A DNA stretch of 64,000 nucleotides from Sporodiniella umbellata (Eukaryota > Mucoromycota > Mucoromycetes > Mucorales > Rhizopodaceae), in the NCBI GenBank assembly GCA_025677835.1, contig JAIXMR010000030.1, forward strand, positions 1-64,000. Direction: 5' to 3'. Of the stretch, positions 57,776-64,000 are shown piece by piece. The translations under genes and the position numbers were made by a program. A model generated the notes under the pieces. That model was not told the DNA's origin. It was given only the letters and a program-made list of their open reading frames with translations, and did no database searches. Position 1 is the stretch's first letter; every line of letters begins with the position of its first letter.

Positions 57776-60049
57776 CTATGTGTAGCTGTCTACGCTTGAA
57801 GGCCGATGGTCAGAAACATAGATCGGGCTAAGTGCAGGATTGCCTGCACTCAATCGTGTGTTATTGCTAAAGACCGAGCTAGTACGATTGATGTTGGAAG
57901 AAGAACCTCCGATGCTTGTACGTGAGCTAAGCATACTATTTGACTTGGTTTGAGGAGGCTCCCGTAAAGTGCTCAGTTCATCCACCGTATTTTGACTGAC
58001 CCAAGACCGCATCAAAATGTATTGAGTGGCCATTTTCTGTTGTTCATCCAGATTGTTCTCTTCCTCATCTATTTCTTTCTCAACAATGACACTTGGATGA
58101 CCAGAGTTGCTGTGGGTGGTATTGTTGCTGTTAGCCCCGTGATGGTTGCTATTGTTTGAATCGAACCCAAATATATTTCCGCCACTGAAGCGTTGTATAC
58201 GAGATGCCCCACGCTGTAAAACGTTGGATAGAACCGGCCGGAAATGGTGCTTTTGACAAGACTTGAGTAAGGAAAGCGGGAGAGAGGATGTGTATTTTGG
58301 CCCTGTCTGGAATTGTTGCATCGTGTTCAAGATTTCATGGATTCTAGGGTCGTTTTCAGGGGGTCCACGCATCGCATTTGATTTGAAAACAGCCAGTAGA
58401 TAGGTAATGTCATGAACAAACGTACCAAGGAAAGGAACCGTAGGTCTCGAGAAATGATCACTGCGGATGGACTGAACACTCTTTCCATGGACTACGCTCG
58501 TATTCACCATGCCCATATGCTCGCGATAGTTCCCGTAATTGTTTGCTTCGGACATGAGGTCGTTTAGGGCTTCTAGTTTTACCATGCTTCTTTTGGGTAT
58601 ATAAGACCAGGTTCTTTTTAGGCGTTGCACAGGTGGTGTATTTAATGAAGAGATAATGGCTTTGAGCGTTTGGTAGTTGTTTATATCCAATGAGCGAGAG
58701 GCTACTTTGATCCAATAGTGAATCAGTTGCGCTCTAGCCGATGCTTCTTGCGGTAATAATACCGAATGCTCTATACACCGGGTGATATAGTTGAAAAAGT
58801 CCGTGGATGCCACAATACGAGAGTGCGGATGTTTCGACGAGTGCTGAAGTAGAGCGTGAGGTGGCACTGTATTGAAGATTGAGGACTCAATCAACGCTAA
58901 CTGATAAGCAATAACATGCGCTCCAAATTGAAGAACTGTGGGTATAGTAGCAGCATTCATATAGATGGTTCTTACTCCATTTAAAGTGGCTTTGATCTCT
59001 GCTGTCTCACGAAGATGCTGTGCAATGGTTTGATCCAGTCCTTCTTCTGTCATGCTCTCTAGCAGAGACAATCTTCCTTCGACAAGTGCCTGTTTTCGTA
59101 ATCGGCAATTTTTGACCGCGTCTTCGAGCTCTTTTAGCTTTGTTTGCAAATTGCGATGAACAGTGAGTAAAGGTGGTGTGGGAATCAAAGGAACATGATT
59201 GGTATTCAAGGAAGAGACTGAGGCTGGTGTAAGGCTATCCCCAGCATTTGTCTGTGCGGGCACAAGGTAGTACGGGTCTACTTCCCCTTCTTCTACACTT
59301 CTTTTTGGATTGTTTGTACAAAAGTAGTCTGTCTGAGGCCGGGTGCTTAGTAAATCAGGTTCTGTCTGCTGAGGTGGTTGAGACATTGGCAGACTGACGG
59401 GTCGATTATTGTGGAGATTAAAATTCACTCGCGGTTGAATGGCTGTAGGACTTTCGGACACTTTTTCTATTTGAGCTGCATAAGACAATATGTAGGCATT
59501 CATATTTTCTATTTTCAGGGCAATGCTTTACCACTCGTTACGCTTTCTTTTTTTTCTGCAAATGTCGTCGAGACACGAGCAGGCTTAGGTGGCACAAGGG
59601 GTCTTTGTCCTTTCAACGGCTTGGGCGGTAAGGGTGGTGGAGGGGCTTTAGAGTCATTCGTGGTTTGTTTGGATATTTGTTTAGGTGAGTGTATCTCAAT
59701 TATGTGCTCTAAATGGTCTATACATATTTTCAATGTTGAGAGTAGAGCAAAATGGTGTTTTGGGCTAGATACGATGGCTAAAAAGAAGAAAAAAAAAATA
59801 GTGTTTATTAACGATGCCTCTTTATTTAACATGCCCTTACATGAATGTACAAACTTTATGTCTGTCAAAGACTGTATGGCGTTTTGACTTGATGAGATGA
59901 AAGAGAAATAGGCATCCTAATATTAAGACAGACGAAACATGATGTTAGATTCAACAAAAAACGGCATCATAAGTTACCTTGATTTGTCCATTTTTTTCTA
60001 ATTGTATAGCTGTAGATATATAAGCACTTTCTACAAAACCATTTTCCAT
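57776..60049 (-). CDS. Ras guanine-nucleotide exchange factor with MIT-like N-terminus
   Basis: Four exons, complement(57776..59475, 59532..59777, 59841..59916, 59978..60049), give 697 aa. The N-terminal 70 residues (YISTAIQLEKNGQIKDAYFSFISSS) look like an MIT-type three-helix bundle. The polyproline stretch APPPPLPPKPLKGQRPLVPPKPAR (about 95-120) is a typical SH3 ligand. From about residue 280, HVIAYQLALIESSIFNTVPPHAL, FNYITRCIEHSVLL and AQLIHYWIKVASRSLDINNYQTLKAIISSL are RasGEF (Cdc25-homology) domain hallmarks, with VPFLGTFVHDITYLL. The tail is Asn/Ser-rich. It should load GTP onto Ras or Rap proteins. The exon 3/4 join uses the GCAG acceptor at 59476: the nearer AG would give an impossibly short 23-nt intron. 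Confidence 0.85.
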
Positions 60050-62681
<2,632 letters not shown>

Positions 62682-63139
62682 GTCGGTGTAGCTAGTACTA
62701 TGGCCAAAAATTTGAAAGATTCCAGAACTGTGGGTTTAGCTCACAAAATGTGGGATTCCCCAGGGAATTCCCTAATAAATTTTTATTTATAATTTATGTC
62801 TGGCATTTGAACTATGAGTATATACATAAATATGACTTACAATTGAAATTCAACATAGATTTCAATTTGGTGTTTAAAAAGGTTTTTTGTTCTGGATTCA
62901 TTCTTCGATGTGTCCTATTGTATTCATGATTTGAGTGGACCATTAGCAGGTTTATACTGTTCGTTCATATTTTAGGTTGCACTTCAATTATTATTAAGAG
63001 TTGAGAAAGAGTATCTGAAGACATGTTTTGTTTTATTTCTCTTGGTACAGTGCATTTGCTTTCGTTTTTTCTTTTTTGTTTTTCGCTGCAATATACTTAT
63101 TTCAAAATGTGTGATGCCTTTTTTTTATGAATAGCATCT
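62682..63139. other. Convergent 3' region HSP60 / PRM10
   Basis: A 458-bp AT-rich spacer in which both neighbouring genes end. It shows AATAAA at 62772-62777 downstream of HSP60, a likely poly(A) signal on the plus strand. Nothing else is recognised. Confidence 0.5.
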
Positions 63140-64000
63140 TTAGAAACTCATCAATGGAGTACGCTGAGTTCCTTTAGGGTAGACAATAAGAGTCGCAACA
63201 AACAGCCCTACTGATATGCCTTTTTGGGGATAGAATTAGTGTTTGATTTCACAGAGTAATGATTTACTAACCAATGGCAGTTTCTATCATACTTAATGCA
63301 AAAGCTGCACCTTGATTGGCAAATTCACCTTGTCCATTTTTTACAAAAAAGCCTAGTGCTGCCTTCAAGCCTATAAATATGTTTGTAAACTGCAGTCAGC
63401 TAAAACAGCCAGAAATGCTATCGCTTACCTAAGCTACCAGGCACCATATAAAATACCTGGTTTAGTAGAAAAAAGAATGTTGTAGCCACTTCTTTTTTTT
63501 TTTTGAAAAAAAAAAAAAAAACTTACACCTAAGATAACAGCATCTAAAGACATATGGCCAGTTGTTTTACTAAGAATGTTGCCTATGAGGCCGACAACAA
63601 AAGCAGGCACTACCTGAAGTACTCGGCTTGGGGCCATGACATAACAAGCTAAAGCATGTGTTGTCAAAAACCCTAAAGAAGCTACCAAAATCATTACTGG
63701 CCATCTTTGAGGCCTCGCCCGTAAAAATATACAATAGCTGATAGCAAAGAGCGGAACAGTTAGAAAATAAAACCACTTGGAAACTGTTGTTTGACATGTA
63801 GTTGCTAAATTTGCTTGTTGACATGCCTTCGCCAGGCCTTGTTTTGAAACTGACTCATGATCAATGATGCCGTATAGCTGAGATCCCATCTCAGTGCCAT
63901 ATCCTAGCAAGAAGGAATAAACAATTGCGTATACCATTCTAACAACACCGCTAACAAGTTGTCGAGAAACCAGCTCTATGATCGAAACAGTCATAGAGTA
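63140..64000 (-). CDS. PRM10: Prm10/ThrE-type multispanning membrane protein, 5' part missing
   Basis: Four exons are visible, complement(63140..63219, 63272..63370, 63429..63456, 63527..64000), encoding the last 226 aa. The frame continues past the right edge. Four or more hydrophobic helices occur with family motifs SRQLVSGVVRMVYAIVYSFLLGYG, TGHMSLDAVILGVFYMVPGSLGLKAAL, SMIETAIGISVGLFVATLIVYPKG and the end RTPLMSF. These match the DUF1212/DUF3815 pair of yeast Prm10 and bacterial ThrE exporters. Yeast Prm10 is pheromone-regulated and of unknown transport substrate. The 28-nt exon at 63429-63456 is small but required for VPGSLG. The ATG at 63994 is internal. Confidence 0.9.

Noticed and set aside
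59509..59531. A 23-nt intron between RasGEF exons 3 and 4
   Set aside because: Too short for splicing. The next AG (59476-59477) keeps the same phase and gives a normal 56-nt intron.

Overview
This window is nuclear DNA of a filamentous fungus. The intron density (mostly 40-80 nt GT-AG introns, several per gene, many with a CTAAC/CTAAT-like branch site), the AT-rich spacers full of poly-A/T runs, and the gene set (Doa10, Set1, Pob3, Cwc24, Nop16, Cdc4, Sso1-type syntaxin, Hem14, Prm10) are fungal. An STK32/YANK-type kinase, an ATF6-like bZIP and a 4E-T-like protein are not typical of yeasts or filamentous ascomycetes. Together these suggest an early-diverging lineage, most likely Mucoromycota (Mucorales). 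That placement is inference. I see no transposon, virus, CRISPR array, rRNA or convincing tRNA. Gene models were built by hand from splice signals and reading-frame continuity.

Layout. 1-9.5 kb: a secreted-protein fragment at the left edge (-), a Kre9/Knh1-like secreted protein (-), a quinone oxidoreductase (-) and the ER/nuclear-envelope E3 ligase Doa10 (+). 10.3-18.2 kb: an NCLX-type cation/Ca2+ exchanger and a very long SET1 H3K4 methyltransferase, both (+). 19.5-26.8 kb: a YANK kinase (-), a J-domain protein (+) and Hem14 protoporphyrinogen oxidase (-). 27.3-31.9 kb: a 4E-T-like protein (+), an Efm4-type methyltransferase (-) and an ATF6-like membrane bZIP (+). 32-40.3 kb: peroxisomal thiolase with a PTS2 (-), Cwc24 (+), a 2.7 kb gene-poor gap, then FACT subunit Pob3 (-) divergent from a small DUF4870-like membrane protein (+). 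40.5-49.3 kb: a DH-PH RhoGEF (-), a possible tiny gene, a Zn2Cys6 factor (+), a gene-poor gap, a CDF metal transporter (+) and Nop16 (-). 50.6-64 kb: Cdc4 (+), syntaxin (-), 14-3-3 (+), an unrecognised helical-repeat protein (-), a RasGEF (-), mitochondrial Hsp60 (+) and a Prm10/ThrE membrane protein (-) that leaves the right edge.

The genes are mostly unrelated housekeeping and signalling genes, as expected for a eukaryotic chromosome. Two themes recur. One is ER/proteostasis: Doa10, the ATF6-like bZIP, a J-protein and Hsp60. The other is Ras/Rho/14-3-3 and kinase signalling. The most interesting content is the ATF6-like bZIP with transmembrane and lumenal parts, then the 4E-T-like protein with an eIF4E-binding motif, and the repeat-expanded Set1.
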